Shown piece by piece: positions 46,049-57,600 of a stretch of 64,000 nucleotides of DNA. Each line of letters starts with the position of its first letter. Position 1 is the first letter of the stretch. Position numbers and translations under genes: made by a program. The DNA lies in the NCBI RefSeq assembly GCF_000149955.1, contig NC_030992.1, positions 2,345,477-2,409,476 on the forward strand, read 5' to 3'. Origin of the DNA: Fusarium oxysporum f. sp. lycopersici 4287 (lineage: Eukaryota; Ascomycota; Sordariomycetes; Hypocreales; Nectriaceae). The notes below the pieces were generated by a model, which ran no database searches, was not told the DNA's origin, and was given only the letters and a program-made list of their open reading frames with translations.

Positions 46049-47359
46049 TTAATCCTTCCACTTTGGTGTACAGTCACCCTTGGCGTCGATCCAATCGTTG
46101 ATGCCTTGCACAAACCAGCCACTTGTCCACTTCTCTTCGGGCTTTTGCTCTTTGCGAGGCTTGCCCCTCTTGAAACTCCTGGCGATACAGCACACGTTGT
46201 TGTGGTAACGCCATTGGAAACAGCGCCGGCCAGTGTGCCACTCCTTGTTGCCCTTCTTCTGACTGTAACGGGTCCTGATCATCTCGTTGCGTTCTTTGTC
46301 GTCCTTGAGATTGTAATAATCGTCTTCCGAAATATCGAGATTTTCAGCCTCGCAGACCATAGCACAGTGCTCCTTGGATCGGTGAGCGTGTTGCTCAATG
46401 GCATTCTTCTCGTTTTCCTTCCTTTGCCGGCCCTTCTGGTGATCAGTGGCCTTGCCCTGAGCTTCAGGACCGAATCCAATATAGCAGACGTCGTCGGACA
46501 AGTTATCCCACTCGTCGTGCTCCGCCTCCAGCTGAGGAGCCCAAAACTGGTGATACATTTCTCTGATTTGGATGAACCCCTAACGTTGATAATCAGCTTT
46601 ATTCCCTGCAAACATCAACATATCTCTAGCAAACATACCTGTTTCTGTCGCGTCTTCTCGAAATGCCAGGCGTCGCTGACTTCCTCGGGATTCATATGAT
46701 GCATGGTCAAGAGAGGCTCACACCAGTGATTGTTGCCAAATGGAAGGGTTACAGGCTTCTCGCCGTTGAACATCGGGTGTGCTTGTTTGACCTTCTTGCC
46801 GGTTTCCATAACAGCCAGGGACATGAGGTAATCACCACAGCATTCATGGGTAGCCATCATATCGTACTTGTGTGCCAAGTCAGGAATCTCAACCATCTTC
46901 CTCATAGTGTCTCCATGGATGACATAACCACTGCCGCCATGGGCGAATGGCTTTCCCTTGAGCATGGCAACACTGCCGACGTATGGTGTCTCTGTACCAT
47001 TGACCCTGTTGCGAAGGTACCACACAAGATTCGACCAGAAGACGTAGGTGTCGGCTTCAGCAAACACGTACCACTCCTTATTGGGACGCATCTCCCAGGC
47101 TTTCTCTACCATGTGGAGGAACTTGTACTTATCAAGATTCCAGCCTTCCTTCATATTCTCGGTACAATACTGCTGAGCAATTGGGCACTCAGTTTGGGCT
47201 TTGTAGAGGTCAAATTCCTTGCGACCTTTTTTGACGTCATCCTTCACGTCCTTGAGGACGTCGTAGATTTGGTACTTGTCGATTTGTTGGTCCTGTCCGG
47301 ATTAGTTAGCTGCAACCCTTTATGGAACGGTGGCTTGATATAATTTCATCGGTGGCGCC

Positions 47360-47394
<35 letters not shown>

Positions 47395-48499
47395 TTGCGC
47401 CCCCCCTTTGTGGGAAAAGAATGCTATGTTTACTCACCAGATCAGAAAAGAGAAGATAGTCGTCCAGACACTGCAGGCTCGTCAAGAGATGGGCCGGGAG
47501 CTTGGTAAATGCTTCGGTGGCACCGGTTTTCATGACAAGCATGATACCATCGGTGTTGGGAAATCCATCGCAAACTCCAGTCCAGTTTGATAAAGGACCC
47601 GAAGGAACATCCAAGTCTGCCGTTTGAGAAGGCATGAACTCACTCGCGATGCTGGTTGTCGCGCTATCTTGATAAACTTGGGCCTTGGTCGCGCTATCGC
47701 CGTCTTCGTTCTTGTGGTCATTGTTGTTTTGCGACTGATCAGAGAGCTTGATACCATCAGGCTGCTTGTCTCCATCGTCCTGGGCCTTGTTTTCACCCTG
47801 CTGATGCTTGTTCTCACTCTCTTGGGTCTTAGTCTCACTGTGTGGTTGTTTTTGCTCGTCGCCTGGGGCTGTCTCATCGGCCTGGAGTTTCTTTTCACCA
47901 CTCTGAGGCTGCGTGTTGTCCTGTGGCCGGTGTTCCTTATCGGCCTCTTCGGGCTTGTTTCCATCCTCTTGCGGCTTGGGTTCACCACTTTGTACACCCT
48001 GCGATTCGGTCTCGCTGCTCTCGGGCTTCGTGGTCTCCTTTGGCACCTCGCTGTGGATCTGGTCGGTGTTTTGAGGTGTATCGCTGTCGCCATGATCAAT
48101 CTCAAGAACCGCTCCATCGTCCTCTGCATCATCCGGCTTCTTGTCGTCCTCTGGGTGTTGAGCTCCAGCAGGCTTCTCAGCGCTGTCAGAGGCTTCTTTG
48201 TCTTTCTCGCCGGTGTATTGTGGCGAATCCGTATCGTATGGAACCTTTTCGGCAGGCTCCTTATCGTTCAGTATTTGGTTGGTAGTCGTCTCGTTGAGGT
48301 TGGCGACGAAGCCTTCTTCGACATCGTATGCGGCACCTTCATGGCTGAGATAATTGGTCAAATGTCCATAAACGCCCGGTGAATCGTCGCTGAGCCGATG
48401 GAGGGGTACAACGAGCAGCAAGGTCAGGGCGACGAGTGTTACTGTAATCAGCCTCCAGCCCCTGGGGGTGCTCCAGGCAGAGCTTAAGTGAAGACCCAT
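46049..48499 (-). CDS. Type II membrane glycosyltransferase (GT31/fringe-like)
   Basis: Probable Golgi glycosyltransferase. Three exons (47438-48499, 46639-47292, 46049-46579), all phase 0, give 748 residues. A short cytosolic tail is followed by one transmembrane anchor (LITVTLVALTLLLVVPL, about 18-34). A long hydrophilic stem (about 65-290) is rich in Glu, Lys, Gln and Ser, with irregular SGE-K-Q and QExxNK-type repeats. The catalytic part spans the first splice (GIMLVMKTGATEA, CLDDYLLFSDL) and has an EADTYVFWSNLVWYL block (433 on), where EADTY takes the DxD metal-binding place. HGGSGYVIHG and HECCGDYL follow, as in fungal GT31-like enzymes. Intron 1 contains 28 U in a row. Start: the ATG at 48499 gives the cleanest type II topology. 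Substrate unknown. Confidence 0.8.
47360..47387. repeat. A28 homopolymer in glycosyltransferase intron 1
   Basis: Twenty-eight consecutive A on the plus strand, U28 in the transcript, inside the 145-nt first intron. Length is likely to vary between isolates or reads. Confidence 0.9.
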
Positions 48500-51084
48500 T
48501 TGGAAGGGGAGAAAACGGGTTATACAAAACAGGAACACATGCAAGAAAGGATACGAGTATGAAAATACACAAAAAAAACACAAGGGAGAGTGGCGCCTAG
48601 AGGCTACAAGATGTAGGCTTTGAGAAAGAAAGAAGAAAGATGATAGATAGATGGAGGCTGAGGGCGGGACAGGGTAAAAGAAAGTGACGACAACCCAAGA
48701 AATCCGTCTACACACGGAACGGGAATCACGCTGTTTTGTGCAGCTAAGTTGGCATGGTTCTTTTCAAGAACCTCGCTCGTCTCGTCCGGCAACGTGTCGA
48801 TAGATACGATCGTCTCCACATCAGCTTATCCTAACTCCTTGGCTTCCGTCGCATACTATACGTACGGAGTATCTGGTCTGCCCTACATATCTATCTTGCC
48901 CTTGGCTGCATGCGAATCGCAAGTTATTTCTCGAAGGAAACAAAACTCAGCCAGGGCCCCTCCCTAGTCCACTAGCTACTAATCGCTAGTCAGGCCCAGG
49001 CTTGATGAGGCGTCCCGTAGAAGCCGGATGGGATTCATGGGAGGACAAGACGCTAGACATGCCTCCACAGAATGAAGTGAAGGCACATGCTGACAGGAGT
49101 GGACAACTCGCGTGCATACTGTACGATTCAGGGGTGCTACATACCCTGCTGCCGTGACAGGTAAGGTAACAGTAGCCTTGGAATGGTCCATCTGGCGATC
49201 ACCCTTTCGAGGACCAAGCGCCCGCATTCCAGACGGTTTGAGTTTAATAGAATACCGCAATCCATTGCCGATAAAGCTCCAAAGCTGCGTGCCTGGAACG
49301 TTGTGCTTGGAACGCAGCTACGCAAAAGCTTTCTGCAAGCAGCACAACGGCCCGGCTTGGAATTCAAACTCTGCTTCAACCACGCGGCCAAACGGCATTT
49401 TGCGCAGATTGCTCACAGCGCCAGGCGTCGCCCCAATGCCAATAGTCAAGGTTGTGGCTGAAAGTCATGGTTTTTACATGCCCCGGAACGGACAATTCGA
49501 CATTGACAGTTATGACAAAGTTTGGCCCCCTTTTCCATGACATGCGGGTGGACATTTGATCTGAAAGCAGCCATTGAATAGAGATGGGGAAAATGAACCC
49601 TGGATCCAGACTTCGATAGTTTCTCATGAATATTGTTTCGTTTACACAGGTAGCCGCCGATAGTGCCACTATAGCGCCTCTCTGGTCAGCTTTAGAACGT
49701 GCCAGGCGCTGGCTAGGTGGGGTCCTTTGTCTTTATTTATTTATTTTAATTTTTTTTTTTTTTTTTAACCTCCATCTTTTGCAGCTGTTATAATGTTTGG
49801 CAACAAAGTGCCACCAGGTTTTTCCGCCCCTGATGCTTGCATTCAGACCCGTTGGGATCTTAGCCTGCAAGGCACATTAGTGCGAGCAGCCGCTAAGCCA
49901 GGGCTGACAATGTAATTATTGTCAAACTCCCCCTCGTCTTTTCTTGCAAGAGGACGGTGGTCGTCATCAATCTTCTCATCAGCGGCTGCACAAGAACCCA
50001 CGTTTCAGACGTGTCTGAAACTTGAGTCGACATCCATCTGAATCCGTCACGAACCCCAGTCGTGGCGATGATCATTTCGACTAATGCCGATCCGGCCATC
50101 AAGATCGGGTCTGGACAGCATATACTTCGTCCTAGAAACCTTGCTGTTCAATGGCCAGTCCAGAATTCAAGCATTTTGACATGTCTTTGGATGATCTTGA
50201 AGAAGCTACCGTGAACCTTAAATGTTCTGATTTCGGCAGATAGCTAAGGCTGCAGCCCTTTCCAGGATCCAGGCTCTCTGACTCACGTCAACTTGGCCCC
50301 GGGGTACCATCGACGAGTTGATGAACACAGCAGTTAGCACACTTACTTAACTTCAAACACGCCTGTTATATGGCTTGACCAGGCGACAAGGGAACAGCAA
50401 ACATCCTGTTGAATATGCTGTCAGTCCTTGCTATCAACGTTCTCACTTGACATTGATTAACACCATCAGTAAATCAATATCAGGTTCGTGTTATCCTAAG
50501 ACAGTAGACACATACGATTGGTCATGCAGGCGGATGTTCGATGCAAGATGTTACAACGGGATCTATGTCTTACAGAAAGGGCAGCGTCCGCAGGAGATAG
50601 CACTGCAGGAACATGGGCCCTCAACTGTCTGACACTCTGAGAGGCTTATTCGGTGCAGTTATCTGCCAAGTTTGTAAGGGTCACTGTGAGAGGCTGTAAA
50701 TGGTTGCGCAAAGCCTCAAAGGTATGGCGATTGCGTATCGCAGTTTTCACTCAGGCCAAACGATTACTTTGATTGATTCAGTAACTTGTGTATTTGTGCC
50801 TTACCTAAGGTACCTAGGTACCTAGGTACTTCTAGTGCCCAGAGGCAGGTAACCTGTAGCTCACGTTGGTCTACGAGGGCTACCTCAAGGCATTTCCGTT
50901 CATACCGAGTTGAGATTGGATTGGAACCATGCCAATCAATATGAGCCGTAACTCTTATTCACGGACAACCCCTTGATTGATAAGATGATAAGTAACCGTC
51001 AACGATAAGGGAAAAGCAGCAACGATCGACCCCTGGGGGAAGCAGCGCTAAGGATCTCATCAACCACGTGCTGGTATAACTGAT
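48500..51084. other. 2.6-kb region without a supported gene
   Basis: Includes the glycosyltransferase promoter. A T17 run lies at 49750-49766. A tandem palindromic block of CCTAGGTA units spans about 50799-50829. A CACGTG sits at 51065-51070. No protein family recognised. Confidence 0.4.
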
Positions 51085-51450
51085 ATGAGTACGGACAAGA
51101 ACAACGGCAACGATGGCTTTACTGTGGGCTCTAAAGATTACAGTACGGATGTCATGTATCCCTCTTCTCTCCCTTTTCTTGCGAATAGCCCAAACTTGTC
51201 CCGCCTACTCGTCAATGCAGATGTCAGCGACGTTGCTGTTTCAAAACTTTTTGTTCAGGGACCTGTAATTATACTCGATCTGCGTGACTTGCCGATCGAG
51301 GCATCATATCCAGTGCGCGGAGAAGGCCAAGTAATTACGGTCAACCGCTTTACTCAGCACGGCATTGAATCGCACCGCTTGCGCCATTCACTTCAAGTGG
51401 TCCCGAGCCGAGCGCTGGTTCGCCCATCGCTCTGCTTCATGGAATCATAG
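51085..51450 (+). CDS. Unrecognised ORF, hypothetical protein or gene remnant
   Basis: 121-codon ORF from an ATG, next to the KpsF-like gene. The middle part (VQGPVIILDLRDLPIEASYP) looks protein-like in composition, but I recognise no family. A second coding-like stretch (51564-51791) follows in another frame. The two could be exons of one gene or pieces of a decayed one. Confidence 0.3.
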   Translation: MSTDKNNGNDGFTVGSKDYSTDVMYPSSLPFLANSPNLSRLLVNADVSDVAVSKLFVQGPVIILDLRDLPIEASYPVRGEGQVITVNRFTQHGIESHRLRHSLQVVPSRALVRPSLCFMES

Positions 51451-51563
51451 ACTTTGATTCCTCCCTAGACAGGGTCCCGATGCCCCGCCCCCCGCCGAGC
51501 AACAATCCGAACAAGAGAACCTGAACCGAGCGGCTATTGCGCCATCAATCGTCAATTCTATAA

Positions 51564-51791
51564 CGAGGCTCAAGAATCGATGATGGAACGTTCATCAAAA
51601 ACCAGGATTTTCTAACGTTGACGAACTCTAAACGTGACACTGCTGGTATTCTTGTACTTGCAGGACTTCTCGATCTGAAGCACCTATCTGAGGAAGTGCC
51701 ACAAGAGGTTGATAGTTCGGTACTCCGGATAGAGCCGGGCTCCTATCGCATCCACTCAATCCAGGGACTATGTCTAGATCGGGGTTCTTGA
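51564..51791 (+). other. Coding-like open stretch downstream of the hypothetical ORF
   Basis: 75 sense codons without an internal stop, reading DGTFIKNQDFLTLTNSKRDT and then AGILVLAGLLDLKHL. It lacks an ATG start. A good acceptor-like sequence (TTGTACTTGCAG) lies inside near 51662. Possibly an exon or relic; not recognised. Confidence 0.3.
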
Positions 51792-52302
51792 AGTCGCTCG
51801 CAATCGGGGATCACAACCAATTAAACAGACACAGGCTCGCATCCTCCCCAGATCTCGCTTTCAGAAACGTAAGCTTTATCCATGACTTTGGCTGGGGATC
51901 GAGCAAATTCATAAATATGCAGCCCACCGTTGTGGTTTCTTTTCTACAACATAATTTACCCATTTCTCTGTCGGACGTCGAGTGAATTTTGTTCTTCAAA
52001 TAAATCTCTGAAGAAACACTCGACTAATTTCCGATTGGAGTTGTGTATGAAAGAACTCTATCTACATGTGATAAGGCCTTTGTGGGTTTTCAAATCGCAA
52101 CAAGAAAACTTGGAATAAGACCAGAAACCTTTCACTTGCGTTCACAAGGCCACCCGCAAATAGCCATCGTTACAATAACGAGGCGCTGTGCCTTGTGAAG
52201 GAAAAGTTGCTTACTTTCAATTCTGAGCGACTTTCCGCACCCAACACTCTCAGCTCATGTTTAAGCTTTCAACCATCATCTCACATCAAGGGCCTTAGAG
52301 AT
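51792..52302. promoter_or_regulatory. Promoter/leader region of the KpsF-like gene
   Basis: About 500 bp before the isomerase start. The isomerase frame stays open upstream to 52195 but without an ATG, so this is taken as 5' leader. Confidence 0.4.
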
Positions 52303-53541
52303 ATGGCAAGCCTGTCGCAACCTGGCCATGGGCCAGTTCAGACGAGTGCAGTCGTTGTGCTTGGTGCCTCTTCATGCCTTGCAATACCTCCTCCCTCTCC
52401 TCCTACACCATCCTCATCACCACCCGGGGACACCTTCTGTGAACCCATCGACCCACTGAGTTTAGAACGAGAAATAAGAGGAGACTCTCCAATCAAGGAT
52501 CAGCGTCTGCGAGAAGGGATACATGTGCTCAATACAGAGGCATTGGCCTTGAGAAATCTTTCGCGGCTGTATGAGACAGATCCTGTAGCCCGCGATGGCT
52601 TCAACTTGTCGGTCCAGGCTATTACCAAGCAGCAACGGGCGAATGGCAAACTCGTTGTTATCGGTGTAGGCAAATCAGGACACATTGGACAGAAACTCGT
52701 GGCTACATTCAAAAGTCTCGCCATTCACGCCGTCTTTCTTCATCCAACTGAAGCCTTGCACGGTGACCTTGGTATCATAGGGCCTAACGATACTCTGTTG
52801 TTTATCACATATTCGGGCAAGACTCAGGAGCTGCTCATCATGCTACCTCACATCGATGAGTCACTCCCAACTATACTTCTCACATCGCACACTTCTCCGG
52901 AAACATGCGAGTTCATCAATCACCGGCCTAATACCATCCTGCTCCCGGCCCCGATTCCAGAACCTGAGAAGATCTCATTTGGCGTTTCTGCTCCCACCAC
53001 ATCGACGACAGTGGCGTTGGCTGTTGGTGATGCAATTGCGGTTACAGCAGCTAAGGAGATCAATGCCAGCATTGCGGCTGTCTTTGCAAAGAATCACCCT
53101 GGTGGTGCTATCGGTGCCGCAGCTCGACAACCTCGGACCATTAAAGATATAGCAGTCAGTTGGTACGATATACCGGTAGCACCAGAGTCAGAGGGGGGGA
53201 GCCTGGGGTTTGACCTGCTGCGTGCTGGCCTCGATTCGGTCACTGGTTGGGTCAGAGTGCAAGATCGAGTTGCCTCACCAGGTACAATACGAAAGATCAG
53301 TAGAGATGACCTGAACAAGAGTTTGGAAGAGCTTCCAGATGCCTTAATGTCCAAGGCTTTGATGCTTTCGCTATCCTCAGATACTACTATCCGTCAGGCA
53401 CGGGATATCTTGAGGAACATGCAACTGTCACCGAATGACGAAAATCTGGCATGTAAGCGAGAATCTGCCATAGCAGTGATGGAAAAGGGAGAGATAGCGG
53501 GGGTTCTTGAAGTTGGTAGTCTCTTGGATTTTGAGGGATGA
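52303..53541 (+). CDS. KpsF/KdsD-like SIS-domain sugar-phosphate isomerase
   Basis: Single exon of 412 residues from the first ATG (52303). A Pro/Ser-rich start of 60 residues is followed by a SIS domain at about 115-240. It contains VIGVGKSGHIGQKLVATFKS, then FLHPTEALHGDLGII (145-159) and ITYSGKTQELL (168-178). The GKSGHIG, HPxEAxHGDLG and SGxTxE motifs are those of bacterial D-arabinose-5-phosphate isomerases (KdsD/KpsF/GutQ), which start KDO synthesis. A second conserved region (KNHPGGAIG) is also present. The C-terminal 100 residues are where bacterial enzymes carry CBS repeats; here they are only weakly similar. Fungi lack lipopolysaccharide, so the substrate is uncertain. Homologues are known in other filamentous fungi; bacterial ancestry is inference. 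Confidence 0.88.
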   Translation: MASLSQPGHGPVQTSAVVVLGASSCLAIPPPSPPTPSSSPPGDTFCEPIDPLSLEREIRGDSPIKDQRLREGIHVLNTEALALRNLSRLYETDPVARDGFNLSVQAITKQQRANGKLVVIGVGKSGHIGQKLVATFKSLAIHAVFLHPTEALHGDLGIIGPNDTLLFITYSGKTQELLIMLPHIDESLPTILLTSHTSPETCEFINHRPNTILLPAPIPEPEKISFGVSAPTTSTTVALAVGDAIAVTAAKEINASIAAVFAKNHPGGAIGAAARQPRTIKDIAVSWYDIPVAPESEGGSLGFDLLRAGLDSVTGWVRVQDRVASPGTIRKISRDDLNKSLEELPDALMSKALMLSLSSDTTIRQARDILRNMQLSPNDENLACKRESAIAVMEKGEIAGVLEVGSLLDFEG

Positions 53542-54459
53542 TGCATCTAAGAACATGCATGGACGATATTTCCGGCCCCTTACAATCGGGGCTACACTTA
53601 TGACTGGCAAGCTAGATACCGACGCATTATGGCAGCGCATTGGCGATTATGACTAGGAGTTATCATAGATGACTGAACAACGCATCTTATGGGGAAATTG
53701 GCGTTTTATAGACAAGTTTGCACATGCACACGAACCACGGGTTTACGAAATTCATATTCATGTTTTGCTATGAAACATTACACTGCTACTGCATATCACG
53801 TCTCTACTCTTCTGAGTAGTGTGAGTGTGACCGAATTTCGTAAAGCTTAAAAGTGTAATCAAAGTCCCGACGAGCGTTATAGAATCATGTTGAAGGGCCT
53901 CCAGGATCAGTACCAACACTTGTCACACTATCGCGAGAAAACATGTGGCCTTGACATGCCGCTTCCACCCGAGGCTTCTGGATATCTTTTGTCCATGTAT
54001 CTTCAACTTGGTCTTGTGACGCTGGACAGTGAATAGTTAGGGATACAACACATCCAGGTGATGAAGGCTACCCTAGAGCCCATTGGCTGGTTTCGAATAC
54101 ACACGGCTTCGGTGATATCGTCAACTCAATCATGAGAACAGCCTCGATTGGCAAGATTGTGTTACTGAGTATGGTACTTAAATTGGCCAATAAGCTGTCG
54201 CAACAAACTCTGTACTGAAGATAAATATAAGAACCGGCAAGGTTGTCCTTTTCCAGTGGTAGAGCAGCACTTTGCAGATAAGAACCAAAGAGCCAAGATA
54301 ACCAGCCACCTTCCACATTAGTCGTTCATGATAGTTCATAGCCCATGTAGATCACTCTGACTTGGTTCATTGATGACGATCCTGCCAAGTTGTCGTTATC
54401 GTATTGCCCTGAGCACAAAGCAGGAGCTCGATGGTGCAAAATCGGCCTCATATACTGAA

Positions 54460-54606
54460 CCTAGGGGAGGCAAGAAAGCTTAGGTAGGACCTTGAGCCTA
54501 AGAGACGAAAATGTTTAGGTAATTTAGCCCAAGATTAGGGGACTCTTTACTGAGTTTATTTTGGCATCCTCTCTTCTAAAGTCTCAAGTTTTCTTGCTCC
54601 CCGAGG
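54460..54606. mobile_element. MITE-like inverted-repeat element, copy B
   Basis: 147 bp, related to 9519-9659 in inverted orientation. Left end CCTAGGGGAGGCAAGAAAGC; right end reverse-complemented reads CCTCGGGGAGCAAGAAAACT. TGAA flanks it on both sides (54456-54459 and 54607-54610), a 4-bp target duplication different from that of copy A. Shared internal blocks include ATGCCAAAATA and TAAAGAGTC-CCTAAT. No ORF. Confidence 0.8.
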
Positions 54607-57600
54607 TGAACTAATTCGGGAACAATCACGTCTTAGACGCCAAGACCAATATCAACTAGCATATCACAAGAAGGATCCAGGTTAACAGGTCACATGCTCA
54701 GCTATGGAAAGGTCCCCCCCCCCCCCTGGTCCTGCTTCAGACTACCCAGGATCTGAGCAAGAACCCCATGTCGATTGGCTTTAGATATATTTCTCCGGGG
54801 TCGTTATGCCGTTGGATAAGCTTGATATGTCCATTGACTCAGATATTTGACATCAAACGGGGCGTTCGTTTCACCCATGGGGCAAACAGTCACTGGACAT
54901 GTTTCCCATTGTGGACAGCCGGGCAATAGTTCAGTAGTAACAAACTCATGCATGCAAAACCACGCTGCATCGTGGGCCTTCTATTTATTCACGTGCTTGT
55001 CTAGTCAATCCTGAACCCTGTAAGCTGTTACAAGCCAAAGGGTGCAGCAGAACTTTCTCATGTTTCTGGTGAATAACAGGATACTTAACAAGGTATTTCA
55101 AGTCTGATTTGCGCAAAAATTAAACCAAAACCAACAAGCACAGGTACTTATCTAGTTCTGAGAAATAATGCCGGTAACGATTTTGGTTGATGAATTAGCA
55201 GAAAGGTGCCATAGTTGAGTTACAGGTAATTGTGACAGCAGGGCCTCTTGAGTCATATCAGAAGGGTAGTCATGTGAAACATGAATCAAGTTGGCCTGGT
55301 GAGAAATCCAGCAACTGCCTAGTACCCACCAAGTCGTGAAAAGTCTAGAACGTGACACTCACATGAAAGCAACATTTAGCAACTGCGTTGTGAATACAAA
55401 ACATAGTATAACGTGCCGTCCTATCCGGCCTCGAGGGGTATGAGAACTGATTTCGCGAGTGCGGGCGTGACCTATTACTGTTTTTGGACTGCGAATTGCA
55501 TCTCGTAAACTCTGCGATGCGGTGCAATGCAACTCATGCGCACGGCCCATCGCTAGGGCGGCAGAACGGGTTGTGGGTAGATACATGGGTGAATGTGGCC
55601 GCATACCCCTGGAGGCTCAATCCATCAGCGGGCAGGTAGGGACCTTTGTACAGACTACAGACTCTTCGTAAATCGACCACCGGGCTATCCCTTCACTCCT
55701 CACTTTCAAATCTGAACTGGGGCAGAGTCAGGGTCTGCGATGTAACGGGATCAAGTCTATCGCCAGTAAGGTAGGCTTGGAGACAGAAAGGGGCATGCAG
55801 CCCACAAAGCGAAATCCAACATATGCCCGCTTTCGATACCAAGAGCCCTTGGACGAAGTTGCAGCACTCGGACATATTAATGGGACTAGTGTAACAAAAT
55901 GCATCTGGCCAGACCGAGATCCCAATTCGGCAGATGTGCACGAGATTTACGTAGAGGCTTCAACGACTGCATGCGACTCGACCAATAACATGTTGTAGAT
56001 TTTTTTTGACAACATGACACCCTATGCAGGAGGCTCACTAGCCCATGGCACCTCTGATGCAGAACCGACGATTCGCGCCTTTTCTCCCTCTGGTCGGGTT
56101 TGATGCATCTTTTTGGGGCCGATATCGCCCCATTACGCCGAAGCGATAGCAGTTCCTTGAGACGGATTTTTCAGCCGCCTGAAGCTAATTTGTCGCTGGT
56201 CCGAGAAAGCTGAGTCCTTGGGCTGAGGTGGAACGCCCAAGTGGATTCAAGGGTGTTTTAGCTTACAGTCTTTGAGCCTCAAGGAATAGGGCGAAAGACC
56301 AACATCTTCTGCCGTTCCAATTGAAGGCACTAGCTAGACATTCATGTACATCCAAACTGGATGCGACGCTGGGAGGATGATCTGGGAATTATTGTTGAAC
56401 TAGCGACACTTGGGTATTTTGGGCGGATAAATTCGAAGGCGATCCGCATCGATCTCTGGAGGCAAGTGTCCTTGTCTGTATCATGAATTACAGGGCCACA
56501 GTGTCATTCCCAGCTGCATGTCTGTTTGTAATTCTTCTTATCCAAAGCATTATATTCTTAATTTAGAAGAAGGCCTCGTTGTGCCCCCTGGCATGAAAAG
56601 AAATGCATTCTGATCACTAAACACTCTACTTCTGTGCTAGCAACTGAATTTTGGTTGTTCCTGGTGAGTTGCTAATAGAATTGACTTTTAGGTTGTGTGG
56701 GCTTTTTTTTGGTCGTTTGTGGTGGAGAAGTTTTCTCAGTGGAACGGCGGCTTAAAAAGAGCCAAGGCCTCTCCAAGTAGAAGCGTGAGGGGAATTCTGG
56801 TGTGATTATTTATTTACCCCAGCAGCCAAGGAAAAGTCGACAATCTGGGCAGGGATACTGTCATCCCCATGTCTCGTAGGCGTTCTACCATTCGGTGGGA
56901 CCTGCCAAGCCTTATTGTCGACACGACAGAGCCAGTAGAGGCAGCACATGGTCCTTGCTGGTCTGGAGAATGGAGGAACTACCTTATTGCGCTAACGCTT
57001 TCTAAGCGAAGCACTATGACGGAACAAACTTCAACCCCAGGGCTGAAGAACAATGAAGAAGCTGTAGAGGTTCCGCATCAGTCAGACCGTTTTACTGTAA
57101 GCCAATGCACCCTGAAATAATGTTACACCCCATATGAAATCATCCAAGCCCTAGACCTGCACGATGATGGTCAAGACTAAGTTCGACCGAGGGAATGACG
57201 AGGGCACGCCACTGTCCATGCGAAAAACGATCCATAATATGACAGGCAAGGATGCGTATATCCGTAATGCAAGGGTTCTGTCTAGACTCCTTGTCTGGCG
57301 TCAACAGACAGGGAAAAGCTGGACCGAGCCAACTTTCCACGAGCCGCGGAAGCGAAGCGAAGCCAAGCTAACAAGTCGACAACGTACAAGAGAAGGCAGG
57401 ACAGGCCAAGGTTCCATGAGGACGAACATACTATGGACATGGAACTGCATAGATGCTTTCCAACAACAAGCAATGGAATAAGCTTTCGAGTCGAGGCTAA
57501 CTGCTGGCTGCTAGGTTAGTAAGCTGGGAGCTGGGTGTTTGAGCCTCGAAGGCACTTTATTCTTTTTTAAGTTCTCGCGTGACCAGTAACGATCACTTGG

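Noticed and set aside
46025..47343. Two plus-strand ORFs of about 225 codons
   Set aside because: Antisense to glycosyltransferase exons 2 and 3, which have clear protein signatures and splice sites.
47624..48382. 252-codon plus-strand ORF rich in Leu and Val
   Set aside because: Antisense of the charged glycosyltransferase stem; Glu/Lys/Gln codons read as hydrophobic residues on the other strand.
52095..52115. AACAAGAAAACTTGG resembling the MITE end
   Set aside because: No matching inverted end or flanking duplication nearby; likely chance.
54245..54300. GTGGTAGAGCA resembling a tRNA A-box
   Set aside because: No B-box at the expected distance and no cloverleaf.
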